Source: Alcaligenaceae bacterium (lineage in GTDB: Bacteria > Pseudomonadota > Gammaproteobacteria > Burkholderiales > Burkholderiaceae_B). From it: a stretch of DNA of 23,855 nucleotides. Position numbers and translations under genes: made by a program. Positions 8,560 to 15,889 of this stretch are shown piece by piece; within the stretch, counting starts at the first letter, position 1; every line of letters begins with the position of its first letter. Location of the stretch: NCBI GenBank assembly GCA_947380655.1, contig CANCRX010000047.1, forward strand, positions 1-23,855, written 5' to 3'. The notes beneath the pieces are model-generated. The model was not told where the DNA came from. It was given only the letters and a program-made list of their open reading frames with translations, and searched no databases.

Positions 8560-8602
8560 CTTGCAAAGCATAAGATTGATGTTTATAGTTTACTTATGCA
8601 AG
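8560..8602. repeat. Inverted repeat / candidate operator in divergent control region
   Basis: GCATAAG (8568-8574) and CTTATGC (8593-8599) form a perfect 7-bp inverted repeat. A second pair, CTTGCA (8560-8565) and TGCAAG (8597-8602), extends the symmetry imperfectly. The arms bracket the -10 box of the candidate operon promoter and one touches its -35, so a dimeric repressor bound here would block it. The HxlR-type regulator at the end of the operon is the obvious candidate ligand, but this is inference. Confidence 0.5.
8561..8589 (+). promoter_or_regulatory. Candidate sigma-70 promoter of the catabolic operon
   Basis: TTGCAA (8561-8566) and TATAGT (8584-8589) are exactly 17 bases apart and match the -35 and -10 consensus at 4/6 and 5/6. 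The predicted start near 8596 leaves a leader of about 30 nt before the thioesterase ATG. It is the only well-formed promoter I found ahead of the operon. Confidence 0.55.
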
Positions 8603-8624
8603 TTAATGAATTGAGAGTCTGAAC

Positions 8625-9065
8625 ATGAGCCGAGCCCCAGCTGAACCACGTAGCGCTTTTGCACATTTCCACACTATTGCAACGCGCTGGAAGGACAACG
8701 ATATCTTTGGCCATGTTAATAACGTGGTCTATTACTCGTATTTTGATACGGCGGTCAATGCCTTTTTGATTGAGCAAGGTGTGCTGGATTTGCAAAATTC
8801 AAGCATCGTAGGGCTCGTTGCTGAAACACAGTGTCGCTTTCATAGTTCGATGGCTTTTCCAGATATGGTCCATGTTGGACTGCGCCTGGCGCATCTCGGG
8901 ACAAGCAGCATTCGTTACGAGATTGGTGTCTTTCGCAATGATGATGAGTTAGCCAGTGCCTCGGGTCACTTCGTTCATGTATACGTTGATCGAGGAACGA
9001 ATCGGCCCGTGCCGATGCCCTTAGCACTTACGCGTGCAGCAGATCTGCTACGCGTAAAAGCCTGA
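8625..9065 (+). CDS. Acyl-CoA thioesterase, hotdog fold (4HBT/FadM-like)
   Basis: This 146-residue single hotdog-domain thioesterase should hydrolyse an acyl-CoA to free acid and CoA in the cytoplasm. The active-site helix signature RWKDNDIFGHVNNVVYYSYFD lies at 21-41; Asp26 is in the position of the catalytic aspartate of 4-hydroxybenzoyl-CoA thioesterase, and GHVNN is the family hallmark. The length is normal for FadM/YbgC-like enzymes. A ribosome site GAGAG (8613-8617) lies 7 nt before the ATG. As first gene of an operon that also encodes an acyl-CoA ligase, it probably acts at the end of the pathway to release the product acid, for example a dicarboxylic mono-CoA ester, or as a safety valve. 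The substrate is not readable from sequence. Confidence 0.88.
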   Translation: MSRAPAEPRSAFAHFHTIATRWKDNDIFGHVNNVVYYSYFDTAVNAFLIEQGVLDLQNSSIVGLVAETQCRFHSSMAFPDMVHVGLRLAHLGTSSIRYEIGVFRNDDELASASGHFVHVYVDRGTNRPVPMPLALTRAADLLRVKA

Positions 9066-9079
9066 CCTGGAATCACACT

Positions 9080-10549
9080 ATGGAAATGAAAGATGAAATC
9101 CGCGTTGAAGCTGCGCGCGCGATTGTCTGGCAGGCCTTGAATGATCCGGAGGTACTCAAAACTTGTATACCGGGCTGTGAATCACTTGAGAAAGTTTCAG
9201 ATAGTGAGTTTGTATCTCTGGTCGTGGTCAAAGTCGGTCCGATCAAGGCAAAATTCAACGGAAAAGTCACGCTGACAGATATTGTCGCGCCTGCCAGTTA
9301 CAAAATCATTGGTGAGGGGCAAGGTGGTGTAGCAGGTTTCGCAAAAAGTGAAATCACGGTCGAATTAATTGAAATCGAACCCCAGGTAACCTTAATTAAA
9401 TATGGGGTAACTGCCAATATTGGTGGCAAGATCGCGCAACTCGGTTCGCGCATGATTGACTCAACTGCCCGCAAAATGGCAGAGCAGTTTTTTGCCAGAT
9501 TTAACGAACAGGTGTGTCCAGCAGAGGCAACCGCAGAGCCTGCCGTCGAGGGCCACGTTGCTGAGTTCTCCGCAGGTGAACTCAGTGAATGGCTAGGCGA
9601 CTTAAGTTGTGGTGATCAGATTCTTGTGACGATGATCGATGTCGTTGAGGATGAGGTTGAAGATACTGCCAACATAGCCAGATCCTCTTCAGAACAGCCG
9701 AAAAAAATTGAGTGGTATGAGAAATTTTTGTCGTGGATTAAAAAGATTACCCCATCACACGCGTCCGATTCAGGGGCCAGGCAAACCATCAAGCCCTCAA
9801 CACATCAGGCCGCAGTGGTCACTATTAATCGCGCCGCACAACGCAACGCCGTATCGCTCGTAATGTGGCAGGAGCTCGGTCGCATCTTCACTGTTTTAGG
9901 ACAGCAACCCAAGGTCCGCGCCATTATTCTCACGGGCGCAGGCGAGCATTTCAGTGCCGGGGCAGATATCGCGGAGTTTTCAAAGGTCCGTGCAACGGTT
10001 GAACAAGGGATCGAGTACGAAAAATCTGTTGATGCATGTTGTGACGCTATTGCCGCAACTCCCAAGCCTACGCTTGCGGTGATCAATGGGTTTTGTATGG
10101 GTGGAGCCTGCCATTTGGCGATGTCTTGTGATTTTCGCTTTGCAAATAGCAATGCAAAATTTGCGATTCCTGCGGCGCGTTTGTCTATTGTTTACGGTGT
10201 GCGGGGTGTGCAGCGTTTGTTGGCGCTAGTTGGAGTGTCCAAGGCAAAACATATCTTGTATTCGGCCCAACGCTTCAGTGCACAAGCAGGTCAGGAGATG
10301 GGCTTCATCGATCAGGTTGCTACAGATCCGATGTGGGCGGCCAAGTCCTATACGGGAGTACTGGCAGATAATGCGCCCCTGACTATTTCCGGTAGCAAGG
10401 TGCTGCTCAATGGCTTAACCATGGATTTGGGCGTTCTGACTGATCAAGTCGTTGAGCATGTTGTGAACGTAGCGGTAGGGAGCGCAGATTATCGTGACGC
10501 GCGTCAGGCATTTGTAGAAAAAAGACGTCCAGTCTTCTTAGGGAAATAA
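9080..10549 (+). CDS. CoxG-crotonase fusion protein
   Basis: This 489-residue protein joins two families usually encoded separately. Residues 1-147 are a complete CoxG (SRPBCC) domain: PGCESLEKVSD (31-41), KVGPIKAKFNGKVTL (51-65), GEGQGGVAGFAKS (78-90) and the end QLGSRMIDSTARKMAEQFF (120-138). Residues 148-240 are a linker with an acidic part and an aromatic/basic stretch EWYEKFLSWIKKI (211-223). Residues 241-489 are a full crotonase domain with oxyanion-hole regions HFSAGADI (290-297) and GFCMGGACHLA (337-347). The two usual hydratase glutamates are replaced by His345 and about Ala366, so plain enoyl-CoA hydration is doubtful. CoxG proteins associate Mo hydroxylases with the membrane, and the crotonase part presumably acts on the CoA ester. 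No frame break or internal start suggests two genes. It lies 14 nt after the thioesterase and 3 nt before the FAD subunit. Confidence 0.9.
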   Translation: MEMKDEIRVEAARAIVWQALNDPEVLKTCIPGCESLEKVSDSEFVSLVVVKVGPIKAKFNGKVTLTDIVAPASYKIIGEGQGGVAGFAKSEITVELIEIEPQVTLIKYGVTANIGGKIAQLGSRMIDSTARKMAEQFFARFNEQVCPAEATAEPAVEGHVAEFSAGELSEWLGDLSCGDQILVTMIDVVEDEVEDTANIARSSSEQPKKIEWYEKFLSWIKKITPSHASDSGARQTIKPSTHQAAVVTINRAAQRNAVSLVMWQELGRIFTVLGQQPKVRAIILTGAGEHFSAGADIAEFSKVRATVEQGIEYEKSVDACCDAIAATPKPTLAVINGFCMGGACHLAMSCDFRFANSNAKFAIPAARLSIVYGVRGVQRLLALVGVSKAKHILYSAQRFSAQAGQEMGFIDQVATDPMWAAKSYTGVLADNAPLTISGSKVLLNGLTMDLGVLTDQVVEHVVNVAVGSADYRDARQAFVEKRRPVFLGK

Positions 10550-10552
10550 GCG

Positions 10553-11434
10553 ATGAAACCCCCTAAGTTCGAATATCTCAGGCCAGCTAGCATACAAGAG
10601 GCCGTTGCTGCGCTGACTGCCGCCGGCGAAGACGGAAAAATCCTTGCCGGCGGACAGAGTCTGGTACCGATGTTGAATTTCAGATTGCTCAATCCGTCCG
10701 TGCTGATTGATATCAATCGCATACCCGGTCTGGGAGAAATCCAGGAGCAGCCGGATGGCGGACTGAGAATTGGTGCCCTGACGCGTCATCACGCGCTCGA
10801 AACCTCCGAAGTTGTTCAAAGACTTTACCCTGTGCTGCACGCAGCGATGCAACAAGTCGCCCATCTGGCGATACGCAATCGAGGCACGATTGGCGGCAGC
10901 ATCACACACGCTGACCCCGCAGCCGAATTACCAATGCTCATGAAGCTCCTCGATGCCCGCATCACCCTGATCTCTTCGAAGGGGACGCGTATCGTCGAGG
11001 CAGAGGATTTTTTTCTGGGACCGCTGACTTCCGAAGTTGAAGAGAACGAATTAGTCACTGAAATAAATCTACCGCCGCTGCCGCAAGGGGCTGGCTGGGC
11101 GTTTGAAGAAGTTGCCCGTCGGGCCGGAGATTTTGCACTCGCAGCTGTTGGCGTTGTGATGCACGTCGAACAAGGCAAGGTCGTTGAGGCCAGGATCGGT
11201 GTGATGGGCGTAGCAGATACACCGATGCGGATCAATGATGCTGAAACTATTTTATATAACCAGAGCTGCGATCAGGTCACACTTGATGAGGTTGTCGATG
11301 CCGTCCTGCAAGCGATCGAACCCTCCACGGATTTGCATGCTTCCGCTGAATATCGTTTGCATCTGACAGAGGTCTTGGTTCGCCGTGCAGTCAAGACAGC
11401 TTGGCAGCGGGCCACAGGAGAAATCAATGAGTGA
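10553..11434 (+). CDS. Molybdenum hydroxylase FAD-binding (CoxM-type) subunit
   Basis: This is the 293-residue medium subunit of a xanthine-oxidase-family enzyme. The two FAD-binding motifs are AGGQS (32-36) and TIGGSITHADPAAELP (112-127), followed by the CO-dehydrogenase flavoprotein C-terminal domain from about 180 (FEEVARRAGDFALAAVGV). It passes electrons from the iron-sulfur subunit to a final acceptor. The length is standard for CoxM. It lacks the cysteine-rich insertion that carries the additional 4Fe-4S cluster in 4-hydroxybenzoyl-CoA reductase; only one cysteine (239) is present. It starts 3 nt after the fusion gene and overlaps the next gene by 8 nt, so subunit synthesis is coupled. 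Confidence 0.95.
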   Translation: MKPPKFEYLRPASIQEAVAALTAAGEDGKILAGGQSLVPMLNFRLLNPSVLIDINRIPGLGEIQEQPDGGLRIGALTRHHALETSEVVQRLYPVLHAAMQQVAHLAIRNRGTIGGSITHADPAAELPMLMKLLDARITLISSKGTRIVEAEDFFLGPLTSEVEENELVTEINLPPLPQGAGWAFEEVARRAGDFALAAVGVVMHVEQGKVVEARIGVMGVADTPMRINDAETILYNQSCDQVTLDEVVDAVLQAIEPSTDLHASAEYRLHLTEVLVRRAVKTAWQRATGEINE

Positions 11435-11936
11435 TCGGATTGAGATTCAAGTTACGGTCAATGGCCTCAGTCATACCCACGTAGTTGAACCACGTATGTT
11501 GTTATCCGATTTTTTACGTCATACGTTGATGCTCACGGGTACGCATGTCGGTTGTGAACATGGGGTCTGTGGTGCATGCACCGTTATGCTCAATGGCGAC
11601 AGTATTCGTGCGTGTCTGATGTTTGCGGTTCAAGCAGATGGCTGTGAAATTCAGACGGTCGAAGGCCTGGGTTCAGTCGAAAAAATGAATCCACTTCAGG
11701 AAGCGTTTCATGGATGTCACGCCTTGCAGTGCGGCTTTTGTACGCCTGGCATGCTCATGACCTGTCAGGATATGTTGCAGAAATACCCCCTTAACAATGA
11801 CGATCAGATCCGCGATGGATTGTCGGGAAACTTATGTCGCTGTACCGGGTATACCCACATCGTCGAGGCGGTGCGAGTCGAGCGTGATCGCAGGGACGCC
11901 AATACGCTTGAACAGTCAGCGGAGCGAATAGTATGA
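11427..11936 (+). CDS. Molybdenum hydroxylase 2Fe-2S (CoxS-type) subunit
   Basis: This 169-residue small subunit has two [2Fe-2S] sites. The plant-ferredoxin-like N-terminal domain ligates one cluster through Cys43, Cys48, Cys51 and Cys63 (GCEHGVCGACTV). The helical C-terminal domain ligates the other through Cys102, Cys105, Cys137 and Cys139 (QCGFCTPGM and LCRCTGY). It relays electrons from the molybdenum site to FAD. The frame is open from 11385, but ATG 11427 is chosen because homology begins there and it forms the overlap ATGAGTGA with the stop of the FAD subunit. The stop overlaps the following metallo-beta-lactamase start (ATGA). Confidence 0.96.
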   Translation: MSDRIEIQVTVNGLSHTHVVEPRMLLSDFLRHTLMLTGTHVGCEHGVCGACTVMLNGDSIRACLMFAVQADGCEIQTVEGLGSVEKMNPLQEAFHGCHALQCGFCTPGMLMTCQDMLQKYPLNNDDQIRDGLSGNLCRCTGYTHIVEAVRVERDRRDANTLEQSAERIV

Positions 11937-12694
11937 AAATGCATATTCTCTCGGGCGGACGTCTCAAAATGAGAAAGAGTGTCTACGTCCCTGAAGCGGA
12001 TCGCCAGGAATTATTTGAAATCCCGGTTTCTTGCTACTTGCTCAAACACCCTCAGGGTAATGTGTTATTCGATACAGGCTGTCACCCCTCGACGGCGACG
12101 CACGCAGAGGAGCGTTGGGGAGGGATGGCGAAATTCATGACGCCGATTTCAGGTCCTCAGGACAATGTCGTGGATCAGCTCCAATTAATAAATATGAGAC
12201 CGGATGATATTGATGTGGTGGTGAACTCACATTTGCATTCAGATCATTGCGGTTGCAATGCATTTTTCAAAAAAGCTACCTTCATTTGCCATGCAAAAGA
12301 GTTAGAAGCGGCGCAACAAAACGATTCTGAAAAAATGGGTTTTCTGGCGATCGACTGGAAACAGCCTATGCCAACCGAGACGATCAATGCTGAGAAAGAT
12401 TTATTTAATGATGGCCGTATTGTCCTGATTCCCGTGCCAGGACATACGCCGGGCATGACGGGCGCACTCGTATCGCTGGATCGAAGTGGTGCCTTTTTTC
12501 TGGCTTCCGATTCAGTCGCTTTGGAGTCCAATCTGGTGAAAGATCAAATTCCACGCAATATGTGGAGTGCGGAGTTGGCCAGTCAGTCTATGGCGGAAAT
12601 ACGCAAGATTGAAAGCGTAGGTGCGAAGGTCTTGTTTGGTCATGATGATGCTCAATATCAGACTTTGCGCACAGGTCTGGAGTGCTACGACTGA
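11933..12694 (+). CDS. Metallo-beta-lactamase-fold hydrolase, N-acyl-homoserine-lactonase family
   Basis: This 253-residue hydrolase has the dinuclear zinc signature HxHxDH at 100-105 (SHLHSDHCG) and the remaining ligands His171 (PGHTPG), Asp193 (ASD) and His237 (FGHD). The N-terminal layout, with a short strand, EIPVSCYLLKHPQGNVLFDTG (29-49) and WGG (62-64), follows the AttM/AiiA-type lactonase family. Family members open lactone rings, but related ones use other esters. It lies between the iron-sulfur and molybdopterin subunits of one enzyme, overlapping them by 4 and 1 nt, which argues for a role in the same pathway, such as opening a lactone formed by ring hydroxylation. A quorum-quenching role cannot be excluded but seems less likely here. 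No signal peptide. Confidence 0.88.
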   Translation: MKMHILSGGRLKMRKSVYVPEADRQELFEIPVSCYLLKHPQGNVLFDTGCHPSTATHAEERWGGMAKFMTPISGPQDNVVDQLQLINMRPDDIDVVVNSHLHSDHCGCNAFFKKATFICHAKELEAAQQNDSEKMGFLAIDWKQPMPTETINAEKDLFNDGRIVLIPVPGHTPGMTGALVSLDRSGAFFLASDSVALESNLVKDQIPRNMWSAELASQSMAEIRKIESVGAKVLFGHDDAQYQTLRTGLECYD

Positions 12695-15060
12695 TGACTG
12701 ACTCAAAAAAACTGGTTGGCTCAAGGGTTAAGCGCAGCGAAGATCCAAGGCTCTTGACGGGATTTGGCTCGTTTGTGGATGACAAGCAGGTCGCAGGACT
12801 GCTACATGTGGCATTTAGGCGCAGCGATGTCCCTCACGCAAACATCCGCCGCATTGATGTGACGCAGGCACTTGCAATGCCAGGTGTCATCGCAATTTAC
12901 AGTGCACAAGATCTGGAAACTCTGGTTAAACCCATACATGCCATCTCAAAAATGGCAAATTATCATTCAACTGCTATTTATCCTCTCGCGCGAGGCAAGG
13001 TGCGCTTTGTGGGTGAAGCCGTGGTTGCGGTGATCGCACAAAACCGCTACCTCGCTGAAGACGCGCTGGAGATGATCCAGATTGATTACGAGCTGCTGGA
13101 CAATATTGTTGATCCCTACGCAGCTGCTGAATCAGAGTCACCGTTGCTGCATACTGAGGCGGGTACCAATATCCTCATTGAACGTGAGTTCAGAAGAGGT
13201 GACATCGATGCGATCATGAGCGAGGCACCAGTAAAAGTCAGTGCGCGTTTCCGCATGCACCGTAAAACACCACTCGCAATTGAAAACCGTAGTTATCTTG
13301 CACAGTACGATCAGGGTAAGCGTTCTCTGACTCTGTACTCGTCCACAGGAAGTCCCGGGATTGTGCGTGATGCCCTGGTGCAGATCCTCAGTATGCCGGG
13401 TAATAGAATTCGCGTGATCGCGCCAGATGTAGGCGGCAGCTTTGGCGGGAAAGGATCCTTATACCCCGAAGAGATTTTTGTTTGTGCAGTGGCCAAGCAT
13501 TTGGGCCGACCCGTTAAATGGACCAGCGATCGTCTTGAAGATTTATCCACCACGAGTCAGGCCTTTGACGAATCGATCGATGCCGAACTTGCCATTGATC
13601 GTGACGGCACGATTCTCGGATTGCGTGCTGACGTATTGGGTGATGTGGGGGCTTATTCGATCTATCCTTGGACGGCAGGACTAGAACCGGTGCAGGTCAT
13701 TAGTTTTATGCCAGGACCTTATCGGGTGCCTGTCTATCATGGCAAGGTAAGAGGGGTCGCGACCTGTAAAGCACCAACAGGACCTTATCGCGGTGTAGGG
13801 CGTCCGACCTCGACTTTTGTGATGGAAAGGCTAATCGATATGGCAGCACACAAAATCGCCATGGATCCGCGCGATATTCGTCTGCATAACCTGATTAAAC
13901 CAGAAGAATTTCCCTACAAAACTGCTCCAGGTATTGTCTGGGATCGCGCAGGATTTATTGAAGCGCTTGAGCAAGGCTGCGAAAAAATTGGCTATGAGGC
14001 ATTGCGTACGAAACAAATTGTTGAGCGTGCGGCAGGTCGCTGGATGGGTATCGGTATCTCGACATATGCCGAACTATCCGGGATCGGATCACGTATTTCA
14101 GCCTCGCCAGGTATGCCGATTAATACCGGCACTGAAATCGCTACGATCAAAATAGATCCAAGCGGGTCGGTCACCGCCTCGTTTGGGATTGCTTCACATG
14201 GTCAGGGGCTCGAAACAACGCTGGCTCAAATCGTCGCTGACGAATTAGGTTGTCGCATGCAGGACGTGACGATTATTCATGGTGATACGGATGCGGTGTC
14301 GCACAGCACAGGTACCTATGCCAGCCGCAGTGCTGTACTGGCGGGCGGTGCTGGCACCCGTGCGGCCCATGCCCTGCGTGAAAAACTCATCAAACTCGCT
14401 GCTTATCTACTAGATAGTCATCCCCCTTATATAAAAATCAATGAGGGAATCATTACAGCAAGCGATAACGGTAAGCACACGACGATTGCTGCGGTCGCCG
14501 ACACGGTCTATTCGCAAATGGGGCGTATACCAGCCGATGTAGCAGAGGTGCTTGAGGAAACACAGTCCTACGATCCGGTATGGGGGACCACCAGCTCCGC
14601 CACGCATATTGCTGTGGTCGAAATTGATCCAGAAACCTTTATGGTTCACGTTAAATCGTATCTGGTTGCTGAAGATTGCGGCAAGATGATCAATCCCTTG
14701 ATTGTCGATGGCCAAGTACAAGGCGCCGTGGCGCAGGGTATTGGTGCTGCGCTGTTTGAGGAAGTCGTCTATGACGCACAAGGTCAGATTCTGTCGGCGA
14801 GTCTGGTGGACTATGTCGCGCCGACTGCCCCTGAGATACCCGACATGATGATCTTGCATATTGAATCAGTCCTTCCCGCAACAATAGGAGGATTCAGGGG
14901 GATGGGAGAGGGCGGCACCATTGGCGCACCTGCAGCGATTGCGAATGCGATCTCTGACGCCTTGCTGCCGCTAGGAATTGAAATTAAAGAATTACCTGCA
15001 ACCCCTGAACGTTTGTTTCAGTTAATCAAACAAAATAAATTTAATACTCAAGGAGCATGA
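12694..15060 (+). CDS. Molybdenum hydroxylase large (CoxL/XdhB-type) molybdopterin subunit
   Basis: This 788-residue catalytic subunit of a xanthine-oxidase-family hydroxylase binds the Mo-pterin cofactor. The N-terminal domain opens with GSRVKRSEDPRLLTG. Cofactor-contact motifs are APDVGGSFGGKG (243-254), HGQG (502-505), GTYASRSAV (540-548) and FRGMGEGGTIGAP (734-746), in which Glu739 is the family's catalytic base. The active-site loop reads PYRGVGR (364-370), close to the AYRGAGR of so-called form II enzymes and unlike the AYRCSFR of true CO dehydrogenase. It therefore probably hydroxylates an aromatic or heteroaromatic compound. ATG 12694 overlaps the upstream TGA by one base; a GTG at 12682 is less likely. 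No Mo-cofactor maturation gene is in the window. Confidence 0.95.
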   Translation: MTDSKKLVGSRVKRSEDPRLLTGFGSFVDDKQVAGLLHVAFRRSDVPHANIRRIDVTQALAMPGVIAIYSAQDLETLVKPIHAISKMANYHSTAIYPLARGKVRFVGEAVVAVIAQNRYLAEDALEMIQIDYELLDNIVDPYAAAESESPLLHTEAGTNILIEREFRRGDIDAIMSEAPVKVSARFRMHRKTPLAIENRSYLAQYDQGKRSLTLYSSTGSPGIVRDALVQILSMPGNRIRVIAPDVGGSFGGKGSLYPEEIFVCAVAKHLGRPVKWTSDRLEDLSTTSQAFDESIDAELAIDRDGTILGLRADVLGDVGAYSIYPWTAGLEPVQVISFMPGPYRVPVYHGKVRGVATCKAPTGPYRGVGRPTSTFVMERLIDMAAHKIAMDPRDIRLHNLIKPEEFPYKTAPGIVWDRAGFIEALEQGCEKIGYEALRTKQIVERAAGRWMGIGISTYAELSGIGSRISASPGMPINTGTEIATIKIDPSGSVTASFGIASHGQGLETTLAQIVADELGCRMQDVTIIHGDTDAVSHSTGTYASRSAVLAGGAGTRAAHALREKLIKLAAYLLDSHPPYIKINEGIITASDNGKHTTIAAVADTVYSQMGRIPADVAEVLEETQSYDPVWGTTSSATHIAVVEIDPETFMVHVKSYLVAEDCGKMINPLIVDGQVQGAVAQGIGAALFEEVVYDAQGQILSASLVDYVAPTAPEIPDMMILHIESVLPATIGGFRGMGEGGTIGAPAAIANAISDALLPLGIEIKELPATPERLFQLIKQNKFNTQGA

Positions 15061-15061
15061 G

Positions 15062-15817
15062 ATGGATCTCGGATTGAAAGGTAAAGTTGCGCTGGTCACC
15101 GGTGGTGGTCGCGATGTGGGACGCGAAATTGCGATGACACTGGCCGCAGCAGGTGCGACGGTCGCAGTGAATTACAACAGTTCTGCGACAGAGGCGCAGG
15201 CCGTTGTGGCAGATATCGAAAAGGCCGGTGGTCAGGCAAAGGCCTATCGTGCGAATGTCGGAAATTATGCTGAAGTCAAAACCATGGTCGACGCCATCGT
15301 TCAGGATTTTGGGCGGATTGATATTCTGGTGAACAATGCAGGCGTTGTGATAAGTGAACGGTTTGTGAACTCGACACCTGAGCAATGGGCTAAACAGATC
15401 GATGTGGATTTGTATGGCACGATCCATACCTGCCATGCGGTAGCGCCTTATATGGTTAAGCAAAATGGTGGTCGTCTGATCACGCTCGCGGGTGATTCTT
15501 CGCGGGTCGGTGAAAACGGTATCGCCATTGCCGCTGCGGCGCGTGCAGGTGGCATCGCACTGATGAAATCACTGGCAAAAGAGCTTGGTCGCAACAATGT
15601 CACGGCGAATGCGATTTCACTGGGTTTGATCGAAACTTCGCACTCCAATGCTGAGTTTCTTGCTGCCAATCGAGAAAAAATTGTTAAGCAGTATCCCTTG
15701 CGTCGTATCGGTGCGCCAACCGATGTTGCACCAACCGTTGCATTTTTAGCCTCGGATGCTGCGGGCTGGATCACCGGTCAGGTACTGAGTGTGAATGGTG
15801 GTTTTTGCATGGTTTGA
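15062..15817 (+). CDS. Short-chain dehydrogenase/reductase-fold protein with altered active site
   Basis: This 251-residue FabG-like SDR has an intact nucleotide-binding motif TGGGRDVG (13-20), NNAG at 91-94 and the C-terminal GQVLSVNGGF (239-248). The catalytic tetrad is largely gone. By alignment with FabG-type enzymes, the Tyr of YxxxK is Ala157, the Lys is Arg161 and the helix-4 Asn is Asp116; only a Ser at 146 or 147 remains. The region reads GIAIAAAARAGG (153-164). It may bind NAD(P) or an acyl-CoA without classical dehydrogenase activity, or use different chemistry. It starts 1 nt after the large-subunit stop with a strong ribosome site AGGAG at 15051-15055. The reading frame is clean, so it is not an obvious pseudogene. 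Confidence 0.88.
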   Translation: MDLGLKGKVALVTGGGRDVGREIAMTLAAAGATVAVNYNSSATEAQAVVADIEKAGGQAKAYRANVGNYAEVKTMVDAIVQDFGRIDILVNNAGVVISERFVNSTPEQWAKQIDVDLYGTIHTCHAVAPYMVKQNGGRLITLAGDSSRVGENGIAIAAAARAGGIALMKSLAKELGRNNVTANAISLGLIETSHSNAEFLAANREKIVKQYPLRRIGAPTDVAPTVAFLASDAAGWITGQVLSVNGGFCMV

Positions 15818-15889
15818 TGTGATGCGAAGCCTGAACGAGGACTTTTCACACAATGACATTCATCCTTTTGGTAAAAAAGAGATTCGATC

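Noticed and set aside
10553..15060. Carbon monoxide dehydrogenase (true CoxMSL)
   Set aside because: The large subunit lacks the AYRCSFR active-site loop of form I enzymes, an MBL gene splits the subunits, and the neighbours handle CoA esters rather than CO.
10553..15060. 4-Hydroxybenzoyl-CoA reductase (HcrABC)
   Set aside because: The FAD subunit has no cysteine-rich insertion for the extra 4Fe-4S cluster and only one cysteine, and no dedicated ferredoxin gene is seen.
15062..15817. SDR gene as a pseudogene
   Set aside because: Despite lost catalytic residues the frame is full length, with an intact nucleotide-binding motif and a strong ribosome site; decay alone would probably leave other damage.
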